A stretch of 64,000 nucleotides of DNA. Origin: an uncultured Asticcacaulis sp. (lineage in GTDB: Bacteria; Pseudomonadota; Alphaproteobacteria; Caulobacterales; Caulobacteraceae). The translations under genes and the position numbers were made by a program. Positions 1 through 7,414 of this stretch are shown in pieces; position 1 is the stretch's first letter; every line of letters begins with the position of its first letter. The stretch spans positions 1-64,000 of the forward strand of contig CAKZJB010000051.1 of NCBI GenBank assembly GCA_936940865.1. The letters are read 5' to 3'. The notes under the pieces are model-generated. The model ran no database searches. It saw only the letters and a program-made list of their open reading frames with translations, and was not told the DNA's origin.

Positions 1-1
1 C

Positions 2-211
2 ATCGACAACATCTACACCTCGATCAACAACGACAACGAAGAGATCGATCTTCACATTGCTGCCCTGAAGGCCGCGATGGCGAAGGAAGGCGTGAAGGAA
101 GCCGTGTTCGAGCCGTCAAAGCTCGCCCAGTCGAACCGCCAGGGCCGAAAGATCATGCAGTCCTATTTCAAGAAGAAGGGCGTCGCCGTCGCCTTTTCGA
201 AGGCCGACTAA
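2..211 (+). CDS. C-terminal end of an unrecognised protein (partial)
   Basis: The window opens inside a reading frame whose last 69 codons are visible, ending in TAA at 209-211. The visible part is charged and Lys-rich, contains no hydrophobic segment, and ends with the residues VAVAFSKAD. I do not recognise the family. It is probably a small cytoplasmic protein, but its start lies outside the window. It faces the map gene convergently, with about 25 bp between the two stop codons. It belongs to the block left of the chimeric joint at 2557, so it may not share the origin of the rest of the window. Confidence 0.5.
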   Translation: MDNIYTSINNDNEEIDLHIAALKAAMAKEGVKEAVFEPSKLAQSNRQGRKIMQSYFKKKGVAVAFSKAD

Positions 212-236
212 CACAGCGGAAACCAAGGCGCTCGCC

Positions 237-989
237 TCAATCGGCGAGCGTCAATACCAGGGGCCCGTTCTTCGTCACCACGATCGTGTGCTCGAACTGC
301 ACGGTTGGAGCGCGCGGCTCGCTGTACAGCGTCCAGTTATCCTTGTCGCCATCCTCGGCCCATTGGCCACCGAGCGAAAGAAACGGCTCGACGGGGAAGA
401 CAAGCCCCTCCTCCATTATCCGCGTTTCATCCGGATCCGGCCAGGTCGAAAGCTCGGTCGGCTCCTCGTGCAACGAGCGGCCAACGCCGTGGCTAGCGAG
501 ATTGGTGATCAGCGTATAGCGGTTCTTGCGGGCAAAGGCGCCGATCGAATTGCCGATATCGGCAAGCGGCCGGCCGGTTTTCACCTGGTTCAGCCCGACC
601 CAAAGCGCGCGTTTGCCGTCGCGCAGCAGTCGTTCCTGCTTCGCCGTGCCCGGCGGCACGCTGAACGATGAGCCGGTATCGCCGAAATAGCCGAGCTTCT
701 CCGCCGAGACGTCGATATTGACGAGGTCGCCCGCCTTGATGACCCGGTCGCCGGGAATGCCATGCGCGATCTCCTCATTGACGGAGATGCAGGTGGCGCC
801 CGGAAACTGGTAGCAAAGCTCAGGCGCCGACTGCGCACCATTGTCTTCCAGCAGCTTGCGGCCGATCAGATCGAGTTCGCGCGTTGTGATGCCCGGCTCC
901 AGCGCTGCCGCCATCACCTTGACGGCGGTCGCACAGATGCGGCCGATATCCTTGAGACGGACGAGGTCCTCTTCGGTTTCAACGATCAT
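237..989 (-). CDS. map: Type I methionine aminopeptidase
   Basis: This 250-residue cytosolic metalloprotease removes the initiator methionine from nascent proteins. The whole length is one pita-bread (M24A) domain of normal family size. The ligands of the two-metal centre are all recognisable: Asp93, Asp104, His167, Glu201 and Glu233, with the substrate-contacting His76 in the segment AHGIPGD. The spacing of 11 between the two Asp residues matches the E. coli enzyme. The start ATG at 987-989 opens directly into the conserved N-terminal helix. It is transcribed in the same direction as the upstream flavin monooxygenase, 67 bp away. Alphaproteobacteria often carry more than one map copy, so this need not be the essential one. 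It lies in the block left of the joint at 2557. Confidence 0.93.
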   Translation of the reverse strand: MIVETEEDLVRLKDIGRICATAVKVMAAALEPGITTRELDLIGRKLLEDNGAQSAPELCYQFPGATCISVNEEIAHGIPGDRVIKAGDLVNIDVSAEKLGYFGDTGSSFSVPPGTAKQERLLRDGKRALWVGLNQVKTGRPLADIGNSIGAFARKNRYTLITNLASHGVGRSLHEEPTELSTWPDPDETRIMEEGLVFPVEPFLSLGGQWAEDGDKDNWTLYSEPRAPTVQFEHTIVVTKNGPLVLTLAD

Positions 990-1056
990 CAGGGGTCCTC
1001 GCAGTCTTCGGGGCGCAGGCCCTCAGGGCAGCAGCCCACGGGGGCAAGGCCGCTGC

Positions 1057-2103
1057 TTACGCAGCCGACGCCTTCTCCGTCAATGCCTGGCGAACCAGGG
1101 GAGCCACTTTCGTGCCGTAAAGCTCGATCCCGCGCATGATCTCAATATGCGGCATCGGCCCGATCGCCATCTGCATCAGGAAGCGATCATTCTTGAAGAT
1201 GCCATGCATGGCGACGATCTTTTCGGCCACGGCTTCTGGATCCCCGACGAAGAGCGCACCGCGCGGACCGCGCGAGGCATCGAACTGCGCCCGGTTGGTC
1301 GGCCCCCAGCCACGCTCACGACCGATCCGGTCCATCACCACCGCCTGCGGCGCGTAGAAGATATCGGCGGCCGATTGCGTCGTGTCATGGATAAAGCCAT
1401 GCACGTTGATGCTGGTCTTCAACTGCTTCGGATCAACACCGGCCTTGGCCGCGCTCTGGCGGTAGAGATCGAAGAAGGGCGCAAAGCGATGCGGCTCGCC
1501 GCCGATGATGGCAAGCGCCAAAGGCAGGCCGAGATAACCGGCGCGTGCAGCCGATTGCGGTGTGCCGCCGATCGCGATCCAAAGCGGCAGCAGATCCTGT
1601 AGCGGACGGGGATAGACGCCCCTGCCCTGGATGGGCTTACGGGTCTGGCCTTCCCAGGTCACCACTTCGTTCTCGCGGATCTCCATGAGCAACTGCAGCT
1701 TCTCGGCAAACAGCAGGTCGTAGTCCTCAAGGTCGTAGCCGAAGAGCGGGAAGCTCTCGATGAAGGAGCCACGGCCCACCATCAGCTCGACACGACCGCT
1801 GGAGAGCAGGTCGACCGTCGCATATTGCTGGAAAACGCGCACCGGATCATCGGAGGAGAGAACCGAGACGGCGCTGGTCAGCCGGATATTCTTCGTCTGC
1901 ACCGCAGCGGCAGCCAGGATCGTCGCCGGCGAGGACGCCATGTAGTCAGGGCGGTGATGTTCGCCAAGGCCGAAGACATCGAGGCCGACCTCGTCGGCAA
2001 GCTTGATCTCGGCCAGCAACTCGTCGACGCGACGCTTCGCATCCGCGCCCTTGTTGGCGGCATTGGGATCGACATCGGCAAAGGTGTAGAGGCCGAGTTC
2101 CAT
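1057..2103 (-). CDS. LLM-class (luciferase-like) flavin-dependent monooxygenase
   Basis: The 348-residue protein has the bacterial luciferase TIM-barrel fold. Its N-terminus MELGLYTFADVDP and the segment GLGEHHRPDY are typical of the group that uses reduced FMN or F420 to oxidise small substrates. The substrate is not predictable from sequence. I placed the start at the ATG at 2101-2103 because an AGGAG Shine-Dalgarno sequence lies about 7 nt upstream and family similarity begins there; an upstream in-frame ATG at 2205 would add 34 unrelated residues. It runs in the same direction as map. The reading frame is intact and the length is normal for the family. Confidence 0.88.
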   Translation of the reverse strand: MELGLYTFADVDPNAANKGADAKRRVDELLAEIKLADEVGLDVFGLGEHHRPDYMASSPATILAAAAVQTKNIRLTSAVSVLSSDDPVRVFQQYATVDLLSSGRVELMVGRGSFIESFPLFGYDLEDYDLLFAEKLQLLMEIRENEVVTWEGQTRKPIQGRGVYPRPLQDLLPLWIAIGGTPQSAARAGYLGLPLALAIIGGEPHRFAPFFDLYRQSAAKAGVDPKQLKTSINVHGFIHDTTQSAADIFYAPQAVVMDRIGRERGWGPTNRAQFDASRGPRGALFVGDPEAVAEKIVAMHGIFKNDRFLMQMAIGPMPHIEIMRGIELYGTKVAPLVRQALTEKASAA

Positions 2104-2334
2104 GGCAAGACTCCTGATCACGTGTGTTGATCCTGACATAGAGATTGAGAGCTGCAGACAAAAGAGCCGAGGATGAAACAGTGTGTCACGCTCCGCACAT
2201 GGCAACAGTTCGCTTGAGGGTTGGCTGCGGCAAAACGCCGTTGCTTCGGAACTTCATTTGAGACTAACCTTTGATTTCGCGGGTGCAACAAAACACCCGT
2301 CATCCATCGGCATCCGTCGAGAAGGAAAATTCAG

Positions 2335-2562
2335 ATGAAAAGAACAGTTGTCGTCACCGGCTCCACCAGCGGCATTGGCCTTGGCATTGCCAAGGCATTC
2401 GCGGCGGAAGGCGCCAATGTCGTGATCAATGGCTTTGGCGATGCAGCCGAAATCGAAAAGGTCCGCCAGTCGCTGGAAACATCCGGTGGCAAGGCGCTCT
2501 ATCACGCGGCCGACATGTCGAAGCCAGCCGAGATCGCCGACCTGATCGCCACCGCCGAATTC
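2335..2562 (+). pseudogene. bdhA: 3-hydroxybutyrate dehydrogenase, 5' fragment only
   Basis: The first 76 codons encode the start of a short-chain dehydrogenase closely resembling BdhA, the NAD-dependent D-3-hydroxybutyrate dehydrogenase of PHB/ketone-body metabolism. The nucleotide-binding motif TGSTSGIG sits at residues 8-15. A good Shine-Dalgarno sequence (AGAAGGA) precedes the ATG at 2335. After the GAATTC at 2557-2562 the similarity stops abruptly, and the remaining 28 codons to the stop at 2646 are simply the antisense of the pirin gene. The NNAG motif, the catalytic Ser-Tyr-Lys triad and about 180 residues are missing, so the product cannot be active. The loss and the matching pirin truncation are treated together as a chimeric joint. 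Confidence 0.85.
2557..2562. other. Chimeric joint between two truncated genes at a GAATTC
   Basis: The hexamer GAATTC is the last sequence that fits both broken genes: Glu75-Phe76 of the bdhA fragment on the plus strand and Glu226-Phe227 of pirin on the minus strand. DNA to the left reads as normal bdhA upstream sequence and DNA to the right as normal pirin. Six shared bases fit either end joining at microhomology or ligation of EcoRI ends. GAATTC also occurs elsewhere in the window, so its presence alone is not decisive. Confidence 0.75.
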
Positions 2563-3237
2563 GACCAGGTGCCATTTGCGCACATCGGTGCCATTGATCG
2601 CGACATCGCCGCGCACGACGTAGCAGAAGACGTCGCGATCGCCTAAGCCCTCGAACAGGATGCGCCCGCCGGGCTGCAGTTCCAAGGTCGTCATGAACAT
2701 ACCGGTCAGCGATGAAATCGGCCCTTTTTGCCCTTGCCACTCGCCGGCGATCAGATTCAGCGTGACGCGGCCTTCGTCGGCAATGATCGCGGGAATCTGG
2801 TCCTTCTGCACACCGGTATAGGCGGGCGCGGTCATCTTCAGCCGGGCCGGCAGGTTGACCCACAGCTGGAGGATTTCCAGCGGTCCGCCCGTGCGCTTGA
2901 AGTCGTCGGGTGAAATCTCGGCGTGGGTCAGGCCGCTGCCGGCGGTCATCCACTGCACGCCACCCTTGGTGATGATGCTTTCGTGGCCGGCGCTGTCCTT
3001 GTGGGCCAGCGGGCCTTCCAGCATGAAGGTCACGGTTTCGAAGCCGCGGTGCGGGTGCGGGCCGAAGGGCAGGCCGCGATTGTTGGGCGGATAGACCTGC
3101 GGGCCGTGGTGATTTAGGAACAGAAACGCCCCGATATGGTCGAGCGCGCGCGACGGGATCGGCCGGCGGGTCACCAGGTCGGCGATGTCGTCGCGATAGG
3201 CTTCGTGAAGATCGAGGACGGGCTTGCTGACCGGCAT
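2557..3237 (-). pseudogene. Pirin-family protein, C-terminus lost
   Basis: From the ATG at 3235-3237 the product follows the bicupin pirin family for 227 residues. The N-terminal cupin metal site is visible (GPHPHRGFET at residues 59-68, and His105 in SGLTHAE). Pirins are usually about 230-300 residues, and the second cupin is cut here just after KWHLVEF. The frame then stays open to 2254, but those last 100 residues are the antisense of the bdhA fragment and do not look like pirin. Some pirins oxidise quercetin; others are redox regulators. With half of the C-terminal cupin gone, the protein is probably non-functional, unless the sequence joint is an artefact. Confidence 0.8.
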
Positions 3238-3316
3238 GACGGGCCTCCGTAACAGAAGCTGTCACATACCGCTCCGGCGATAAGAAAACAACGCGGCGCC
3301 ACATTGATTGTGGTAG

Positions 3317-3955
3317 ATGCTCGGCATGGATGCCCTGTCGCTTTCGCTTTTCTGGCTCGATTACGCCGCCGTCGCCGTCTTTGCCGCCACCGGCGCGCTG
3401 GCGGCCGCGCGGCGCAAGCACGACATCATCACCTTCGCCTTCTTCGCCGCCATTACCGGCGTCGGCGGCGGGACCTTGCGCGACCTCTTGATCGGCGCGC
3501 CCGTCTTCTGGGTCCATCGTCCGGGCTACGTCGTGATGTGCGTCATTGCGGCGCTGGTGGTCTGGCTGATGGGCCGGCGCGGCTGGCGGTTTCGCGCGCT
3601 GTTGTGGCTCGATGCCCTGGGCCTGGCGGCCTATGCGGTGGTCGGCACCGCCAAGGCGCTGAACCTGGGCGTGCCGCCGGTGTCGGCCATCATCATGGGT
3701 GTGCTCACCACGACATTCGGCGGGATTATCCGCGACGTGCTGGCGGGCGAACCCAATCTGTTGCTGCGCCGGGAGATCTACGTGACGGCGGCGCTGTTGG
3801 GCGCCAGCGTCTTCGCCGGGCTGAAACTGCTTGCGCTGCCTTTCTGGCCGGCGGCCCTGGTGGGTTTCGGCGCGGCCTTTCTGCTGCGCGCGGCGGCGAT
3901 CCGTTTCAACCTGGCCCTGCCGGGATTTCCGGGTGAGCGCACCGACTATAGCTGA
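3317..3955 (+). CDS. TRIC-type cation channel family protein (UPF0126)
   Basis: This 212-residue inner-membrane protein has about seven hydrophobic segments arranged as two repeats, each with a Gly-rich GVGGGTLRD or FGGIIRDVL signature (near residues 54-62 and 134-142). That duplicated architecture defines the YadS/UPF0126 family, whose structurally known members are trimeric intracellular cation channels. ATGs at 3317 and 3326 are both possible, differing by three residues; neither has a strong Shine-Dalgarno sequence. The gene is divergent from the truncated pirin gene, with 79 bp between them. The ion carried and the physiological role cannot be read from the sequence. Confidence 0.88.
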   Translation: MLGMDALSLSLFWLDYAAVAVFAATGALAAARRKHDIITFAFFAAITGVGGGTLRDLLIGAPVFWVHRPGYVVMCVIAALVVWLMGRRGWRFRALLWLDALGLAAYAVVGTAKALNLGVPPVSAIIMGVLTTTFGGIIRDVLAGEPNLLLRREIYVTAALLGASVFAGLKLLALPFWPAALVGFGAAFLLRAAAIRFNLALPGFPGERTDYS

Positions 3956-4030
3956 CGGCGCCTGCCATGATTCAGCCGCAAGCCTGTCCTATCGATTTTT
4001 TATAGCGCCCCAGTGCTTGAGTACCGGACC

Positions 4031-4648
4031 ATGACATTTCCAGCCAAATCCGTCGCCGCCCTGGCGGCCTTTGTCCTTGCCGCCCAGCCCCTGCTGGCGG
4101 CGGCCCAGGACGCGCCGCCGCGCTATCCCGACGACAGCTATTATAACGACCGTTCGTACGAGGCGCCGCAGGCCCAGGACGACGACCGTTACCCGCCGCC
4201 CGACGCCCGGCCTTACGATCAGGCGCGCAACGAGGCTCCGCCGCCGGTCGATCCGCGCGACCGGCGTTATGACGGCTACTGCTACGAACGCAAGGATCAG
4301 GCGCGCGCCACCGGCACCATCCTGGGCGCCGTCATCGGCGCCGCCGTCGGCAACGGAGCTTCGCGTCGTTATGATCGCGGTTTCAATACGGTTGCCGGCG
4401 CCATGGTCGGTGCGGCCATCGGTAATGCCGCGGGCGATTCGAGTGTGACCTGCTATGGCGGCCAGTACTACGCCTATGACGAAGGATACTACGCGCCTCC
4501 GCCTCCGCCCGAAGGCTATGAGGTCGTCTATTTCGAAAGCCGCCCGCCGGTCGAATATTATGAACGCGTCTATACCTACCGCGAGTACTACCCGCGCACC
4601 GTCTATCGCGAACGCCACTACACCCGCTCGTATTACCGCCGCTGGTAG
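4031..4648 (+). CDS. Exported glycine-zipper (2TM) envelope protein
   Basis: The 205-residue product starts with a signal peptide of about 25 residues (charged start, hydrophobic core, cleavage likely near AAAQD). A Tyr/Pro/Asp-rich stretch follows, then a glycine-zipper region at roughly residues 95-140 (TILGAVIGAAVGNG and AMVGAAIGNAAG), and finally a very Tyr- and Arg-rich tail. Glycine-zipper 2TM domains insert into or associate with the outer membrane, as in SlyB/Rickettsia 17-kDa-antigen proteins. No lipobox Cys is present, so this one is not a lipoprotein. I used the ATG at 4031, where the signal peptide begins. Its stop codon directly abuts the stop of pseF on the other strand (4648/4649). 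Confidence 0.82.
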   Translation: MTFPAKSVAALAAFVLAAQPLLAAAQDAPPRYPDDSYYNDRSYEAPQAQDDDRYPPPDARPYDQARNEAPPPVDPRDRRYDGYCYERKDQARATGTILGAVIGAAVGNGASRRYDRGFNTVAGAMVGAAIGNAAGDSSVTCYGGQYYAYDEGYYAPPPPPEGYEVVYFESRPPVEYYERVYTYREYYPRTVYRERHYTRSYYRRW

Positions 4649-5341
4649 TTATTGACCCTTGAGAATCCGATAGGTCAGCTCGGCCTTTTCCCAATCCTCG
4701 GGGGTGTCGATATCGACGACGTGCGCGCGCGGCAGGACGACCGGGGCGGCGATGGGCGAAAAGAGCTCTTCGCCGTTCAGGAAGGCGTCCGACCAGCCCC
4801 AGTAGAACTGCGCGGCGTCGTGATAGGCGGGCTCCAGGTCCTGCGACCGCGCCATGCGGTTTTCCGGCCAGAACATGGCGACGCCGTCGCCCTCGGTGCG
4901 GCGCAGGGCCCGCTGGATGGGAAAGCCGTATGAGGTCACGGAAAAGGCGAAGCGCTTGCCAGGCTGCTGTAGTCTTTCCCAGCCCTCCTTCAATCGTTCC
5001 GGATCGAGCAGCGGCGCCGTGGCGTAGACCAGGCAGGTGGCGTCGGGCCATGCCCCCTGTGCCTCGAACCATCTGATGGCGTGGATGACGACGGCGTTGG
5101 TGCCCTGCTGGTCGTCGGCCAGGTCTGCAGGGCGGACGAAAGGCGTTTCAGCGCCGTGTTCGCGCGCCACGGCGGCGATTTCGTCGTCGTCGGTCGAGAC
5201 GATGATGTGGTCGAACAGGCCGCTCGCCTTGGCCGCCGCGATCGAATAGCTCAGCATCGGCCGGCCGAGGAACGGCTTGACGTTCTTGCGCGGGATGCGT
5301 TTGGAGCCGCCGCGTGCCGGGATGACGCAAAGTCTTTTCAT
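4649..5341 (-). CDS. pseF: Pseudaminic acid cytidylyltransferase
   Basis: The 230-residue enzyme is expected to activate pseudaminic acid with CTP to give CMP-pseudaminic acid, the donor for flagellin or surface-glycan decoration. The N-terminus IPARGGSKRIPRKNVKPF is the signature of CMP-sugar synthetases of the NeuA/PseF group, and the segment FWPENRMARSQDLEPAYHDA is typical of PseF. The start is the ATG at 5339-5341; a GTG two codons upstream is also possible. It is divergently paired with pseG, with about 60 bp between the starts, which supports the pseudaminic rather than the sialic-acid assignment. The other pathway genes (pseB, pseC, pseH, pseI) are not adjacent here. Confidence 0.87.
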   Translation of the reverse strand: MKRLCVIPARGGSKRIPRKNVKPFLGRPMLSYSIAAAKASGLFDHIIVSTDDDEIAAVAREHGAETPFVRPADLADDQQGTNAVVIHAIRWFEAQGAWPDATCLVYATAPLLDPERLKEGWERLQQPGKRFAFSVTSYGFPIQRALRRTEGDGVAMFWPENRMARSQDLEPAYHDAAQFYWGWSDAFLNGEELFSPIAAPVVLPRAHVVDIDTPEDWEKAELTYRILKGQ

Positions 5342-5402
5342 GGGCACAGGAAAGCGCAGGTCCGTCTATATTCCCTTAAAGGCTTGGCGCTAGGGTAGGG
5401 GC

Positions 5403-6365
5403 ATGAAGCTCGTCATCCGCACTGAGGCCTCGAACACGATCGGGCTTGGTCATTTCATGCGCTGTTTCGCCCTGGCCGAAGCCGCGCGCGAGCAGGAACT
5501 GGCCGTGACCTTTGTCGTCAATGCCGATGCGCCCGTGGAGCGCGCGCAGGCGATCGGTGCGCGTGTGGTGGCAGCGCCGCCTTTGGGCGAGGATGCAGCG
5601 GTAATGGCTGCGGAAATCGCAGCGGACGACTGGTTGATCGTCGATACCTATGCCGCCGACGCCGATTACCTGACGGACCTGTCGACGCGCGCCAGGCTGG
5701 CGGTGATCGACGACCTCGACGTGCTGGAACGCTTCGATTGCCGTGTGCTGATCAATCCGACACCGGCGGCACCAAAGGCCTCCTACGCCGCCAAGTCGAA
5801 GGCGAAGCTCTTGCTGGGACCCGATTACGCTTTGGTACGCGGCGAATTCCGTCATCCGATCGCGACCGGCGACGTCATCACCCTGACCTTCGGTGGCAGC
5901 GACCCGACCGGTCTGACGGAGACGGTCGCCGAACGGCTCCGCGCGGCCTTGCCGGGCGTGACGATCCGCGCCATTGCCGGTCCGGCCAACCGCCATATTC
6001 CCGAACTGCAAGCCCTGGCGCAACGCCTCGACCGGCTCGACCTGATCGTCAGTCCGCCGTCGATGGCGGAAGCCCTGTCAGGCAGCGCCCTGGTCGTCAC
6101 GGCGGCGGGCGGCAGCGTCAACGAACTGGCGGCGCTTGGCGTCCCGGCCGTGGCCATGGTCGTTTATGACAATCAGGTGGCATGGCTTGAGGCGTGCCCG
6201 TTTCCGGCGATCGATGCTCGCCGCGGTGTCCCTGCGGATTTCCCCGCTCTGATCGCGACGTTGATGAGTGATGGCGCTCGCCGTCAGTCGATCGCACAGG
6301 CCGCGCATGGCGTCGTCGACGGGCGCGGTGTGTTCCGCATTCTTGACGCTCTCCGCGTGCAATAA
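5403..6365 (+). CDS. pseG: UDP-2,4-diacetamido-2,4,6-trideoxy-beta-L-altropyranose hydrolase
   Basis: This 320-residue cytosolic glycosyltransferase-B-fold enzyme removes UDP from the activated altrose sugar, the step before condensation with phosphoenolpyruvate to pseudaminic acid. The N-terminal motif GLGHFMRCFALAEA (His17) is the hallmark of PseG. A nucleotide-binding region with FGGSDPTG lies near residue 165, and AAGGSVNELAALGVP lies in the C-terminal half. Length is close to the family norm. It is divergent from pseF, an arrangement that puts the two enzymes under one shared intergenic region. Confidence 0.87.
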   Translation: MKLVIRTEASNTIGLGHFMRCFALAEAAREQELAVTFVVNADAPVERAQAIGARVVAAPPLGEDAAVMAAEIAADDWLIVDTYAADADYLTDLSTRARLAVIDDLDVLERFDCRVLINPTPAAPKASYAAKSKAKLLLGPDYALVRGEFRHPIATGDVITLTFGGSDPTGLTETVAERLRAALPGVTIRAIAGPANRHIPELQALAQRLDRLDLIVSPPSMAEALSGSALVVTAAGGSVNELAALGVPAVAMVVYDNQVAWLEACPFPAIDARRGVPADFPALIATLMSDGARRQSIAQAAHGVVDGRGVFRILDALRVQ

Positions 6366-6431
6366 AATTGCCGTGACGGGTAACGCGATACGCGACTGAA
6401 GCGTATATGGTGGTGACGAAAGGAGATCCCT

Positions 6432-6935
6432 ATGTCCGACTCCGCTGCCACCGCCAAGACCTCTGCCCTGGGTTTCGACCTGACCCCGCCGACGGCCGAC
6501 CAGATCAAGACCCTGGCCTCGCACCTCGATCCCGAGGCGCGCCGCATCCTGCTCGACCACGGCACCGAACCGCCCTTCTGCGGCAAGTTCGACGAATACG
6601 AGGAAGACGGGACCTATACCTGCAACCTGTGTGGCCTGCCCCTGTTCGACAGCCGCGCCAAGTTCCATTCGGGTTCGGGCTGGCCCAGCTTCTACCAGGG
6701 CATTGACAAGGACCATATCCGCTATCTGCGCGACAGCTCGCACGGCATGGTGCGGACCGAAATCCGCTGCGCGCGCTGCGACTCGCATCTGGGCCACGTC
6801 TTCGAGGACGGCCCGCGCCCTACGGGCCTGCGCTACTGCATGAATTCGGTGGCCATGGACTTTGTTCCGGAAGGCCGGCCGCTGCCGGATCGCCTGGGGC
6901 GCGGTGCGCCGGAAGGTGAACCTTTGAAATCCTAG
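6432..6935 (+). CDS. msrB: Peptide-methionine (R)-S-oxide reductase
   Basis: MsrB repairs the R-epimer of methionine sulfoxide in oxidised proteins, using thioredoxin. The 167-residue protein has both zinc-binding CxxC pairs (Cys64/Cys67 and Cys113/Cys116), the substrate pocket HSGSGWPSF (residues 79-87) and the catalytic Cys136 in RYCMNS. The N-terminal 40 residues are longer than a minimal MsrB but contain no export signal, so a cytosolic location is likely. A strong AAAGGAG lies just upstream of the ATG. Its TAG overlaps the stop codon of the convergent gene by two bases. Confidence 0.94.
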   Translation: MSDSAATAKTSALGFDLTPPTADQIKTLASHLDPEARRILLDHGTEPPFCGKFDEYEEDGTYTCNLCGLPLFDSRAKFHSGSGWPSFYQGIDKDHIRYLRDSSHGMVRTEIRCARCDSHLGHVFEDGPRPTGLRYCMNSVAMDFVPEGRPLPDRLGRGAPEGEPLKS

Positions 6936-7339
6936 CCCTTGGCCTCGGCAATTAAGGCGTCGAAATCGGCGCTGTCCTTTTTGCGGAGGGCTTTCAGTTC
7001 ATCGAGAAGCCGCTGGCGCCGGATGCCGGCGGCTTCCTTTTTGGCCACATCGACATCGGCCACGACCTCGTTGAGCTTTTCGTAGGCCTCGCTTTTTTTG
7101 ATCCTGGGCGAAGCCTCGTCGGCCATGGCTGCAACCAGGTCCATCATGCGCCCGATCTGGCGGCCATAAGAGTGCTTGGCCAGCACATATTGCTCGGTTT
7201 CGGGCGAGGTCGAGTTGTTTTCGTTGATCGTCAGGAACGACCAGCCCGGCAGGATACTCTGATTGAGATTTTTGGGCGCGAGATTCAGCGCCTGCACCCA
7301 CCAGTCGAACGGATTTGTAAAAGACGGTCCGTCGGGCAT
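6932..7339 (-). CDS. Uncharacterised 135-residue protein
   Basis: I do not recognise this protein. The first half contains the aromatic segments NPFDWWVQALNL and ILPGWSFLTI followed by a polar ENNSTSPETE stretch. The second half, from about residue 70, is strongly helical and rich in Lys, Glu and Ala, with heptad-like spacing suggesting a coiled coil. There is no signal peptide or clear membrane segment. I chose the ATG at 7337-7339 because GGAGG lies five bases upstream; the ATG six codons earlier has no ribosome-binding site. The amphipathic helical layout recalls phasin-like or polymer-granule proteins in general, but that is only a resemblance. It is divergent from the phytase-like esterase gene. 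Confidence 0.7.
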   Translation of the reverse strand: MPDGPSFTNPFDWWVQALNLAPKNLNQSILPGWSFLTINENNSTSPETEQYVLAKHSYGRQIGRMMDLVAAMADEASPRIKKSEAYEKLNEVVADVDVAKKEAAGIRRQRLLDELKALRKKDSADFDALIAEAKG

Positions 7340-7414
7340 CGCGACCTCCAGTGTCATGGGCCTGTCACATGAGGATCATAGGACGGCGCGCCGGTTTCCA
7401 GCAAGGGGTGTGCG

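Noticed and set aside
2254-2556. C-terminal 100 residues of the pirin frame as a novel domain
   Set aside because: They are the complement of the bdhA fragment and its upstream region, so they reflect the joint and not a domain fusion.
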